Origin: JALONO01 sp038209965
Lineage (GTDB): Bacteria > Bacteroidota > Bacteroidia > Cytophagales > Thermoflexibacteraceae
NCBI GenBank assembly: GCA_038209965.1
Contig: JBBQXF010000134.1
Location: 1-13,039 of the forward strand
Length of the DNA stretch: 13,039 nucleotides
Reading direction: 5' to 3'
The position numbers were made by a program, and so were the translations under genes. A model generated the notes under the pieces. The model saw only the letters and a list, made by a program, of their open reading frames with translations. It was not told the origin of the DNA and did not search any database. The first letter of the stretch is position 1; every line of letters begins with the position of its first letter. Shown here piece by piece: positions 12,621 through 13,039 of this stretch.

Positions 12621-12642
12621 AATAGCGTTAGCTAATGTTATT
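12621..12642. promoter_or_regulatory. 22-nt quasi-palindrome upstream of the PAS gene
   Basis: AATAGCGTTAGCTAATGTTATT is symmetrical around TTAGCTAA, with the outer AATA/TATT and C/G positions matching and only two G/T mismatches in 11 pairs. There is no loop, so it suits a dimeric regulator's operator better than an RNA hairpin. It lies 54 nt before the PAS start codon. A role is inferred from shape and place only. Confidence 0.3.
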
Positions 12643-12696
12643 TCCGATGACAACGATAGATCCACTTACAATCCAATAACCCTTAGCAAACCGACT

Positions 12697-13039
12697 ATGC
12701 CCCATACTATCCCTTCTTATCTGGCCAACTCCAACTTCCTCTACATCGCCAAAGTTGATTTAGCCGGAACGATTACGTACTCAAATGCGCTAATCAACAA
12801 AAAAAGAACCGATTTGGGCCATTACTTTCATAATTCGGCCCAATTTCAAGTCGCCATGAACCAGTGCCTCGCTGGCCAAAGCCCGGAACGGATCCATATC
12901 AATGAACCAATGGCCTACGGGGATGAAGTTGGGACAGAATGGGAACTGGCAATGCACGGGGCCGGCGAACCAGCAGAAATCCTACTGATCGGCATGGAAG
13001 CTGCCCGTCGACCAACGGACGGACAACCAGCCAACAACG
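12697..13039 (+). CDS. PAS-domain protein, 3' end beyond the window
   Basis: An open frame begins at the ATG at 12697 and runs off the window end without a stop (114 complete codons seen). The next in-frame stop upstream is at 12607, with no ATG, GTG or TTG between, so the start is well fixed. Residues about 9-103 look like a PAS sensor domain of the Bacteroidota type: SNFLYIAKVDLAGTITYSN at the start, CLAGQSPERIHINEPM in the middle, and TEWELAMHGAGEPAEILLIG at the end, matching the usual 'WEfsa...geiv.iqcIG' strands. Such domains usually precede a histidine kinase, cyclase or DNA-binding output domain, which here would lie outside the window. There is no signal peptide or membrane segment in the visible part. 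The codon use fits a real gene; the output domain cannot be judged. Confidence 0.75.
   Translation, partial: MPHTIPSYLANSNFLYIAKVDLAGTITYSNALINKKRTDLGHYFHNSAQFQVAMNQCLAGQSPERIHINEPMAYGDEVGTEWELAMHGAGEPAEILLIGMEAARRPTDGQPANN

Larger units (their letters stand above)
12356..12696. other. AT-rich gene-free stretch before the PAS gene
   Basis: These 341 nt contain no gene I can support. An open frame of 79 codons from a TTG at 12370 is AT-rich, Cys/Phe-rich and unlike the neighbours, so it is not called. A promoter-like pair (12535-12568) and a 22-nt quasi-palindrome (12621-12642) are listed separately. A small inverted repeat, CGGCA (12464-12468) with TGCCG (12477-12481), lies in a slightly GC-richer patch that could be a decayed coding remnant. 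Confidence 0.65.

Overview
The window looks like chromosomal DNA of a Bacteroidota bacterium, possibly a Saprospiria-type lineage (an impression, not proven). The evidence is a PorW/SprE-like type IX secretion lipoprotein, a DUF6702 protein beside a HupE/UreJ protein, the Bacteroidota-type N-terminus of GlmM, few Shine-Dalgarno sequences, and TAnnTTTG octamers (the Bacteroidota -7 promoter element) upstream of several genes. Coding DNA is moderately GC-rich, while the gene-free stretches are clearly AT-richer. No rRNA, tRNA, CRISPR array, insertion sequence or origin could be recognised.

Layout. 1-1310 (minus): a Crp/Fnr-type regulator followed by a DinB-superfamily protein whose C-terminal metal-ligand motif looks lost. 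1403-2794 (plus): phosphoglucosamine mutase glmM with a TTG start. It converges on an atypical short-chain dehydrogenase (2817-3530, minus), with a perfect 13-bp inverted repeat over the junction. 3679-4614 (plus): an Rpn-family PD-(D/E)XK nuclease with a 12-nt tandem repeat near its 3' end, then a 135-nt spacer that can fold into nested stems. 4750-7491 (plus): the PorW/SprE-like TPR lipoprotein, carrying a large Gly/Met/Asn/Ser repeat insertion. 7592-10413 (plus): a tight DUF1800-DUF1501 pair. 10414-10770: an AT-rich gene-free stretch. 10771-11253 (minus): a DUF6702 exported protein, divergent from 11330-11908 (plus), a HupE/UreJ-type membrane protein, followed by a small unrecognised lipoprotein (11945-12355). 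12356-12696: a second AT-rich gene-free stretch with a promoter-like pair and a palindrome. 12697 to the window end: the start of a PAS-domain protein cut by the window edge.

Functional picture. Most of the window is ordinary: cell-wall precursor synthesis (GlmM), envelope and secretion functions (PorW-like, DUF1800/DUF1501, DUF6702/HupE, lipoprotein) and regulation (Crp/Fnr, PAS). No complete new multi-gene system is visible. The points most worth a second look are the Met-rich repeat insertion inside the PorW-like protein with its very recent 66-nt duplication, the structured rpn-porW spacer, the SDR lacking its catalytic Tyr, the Rpn repeat and its possible intragenic product, and the uncharacterised DUF1800-DUF1501 pair.
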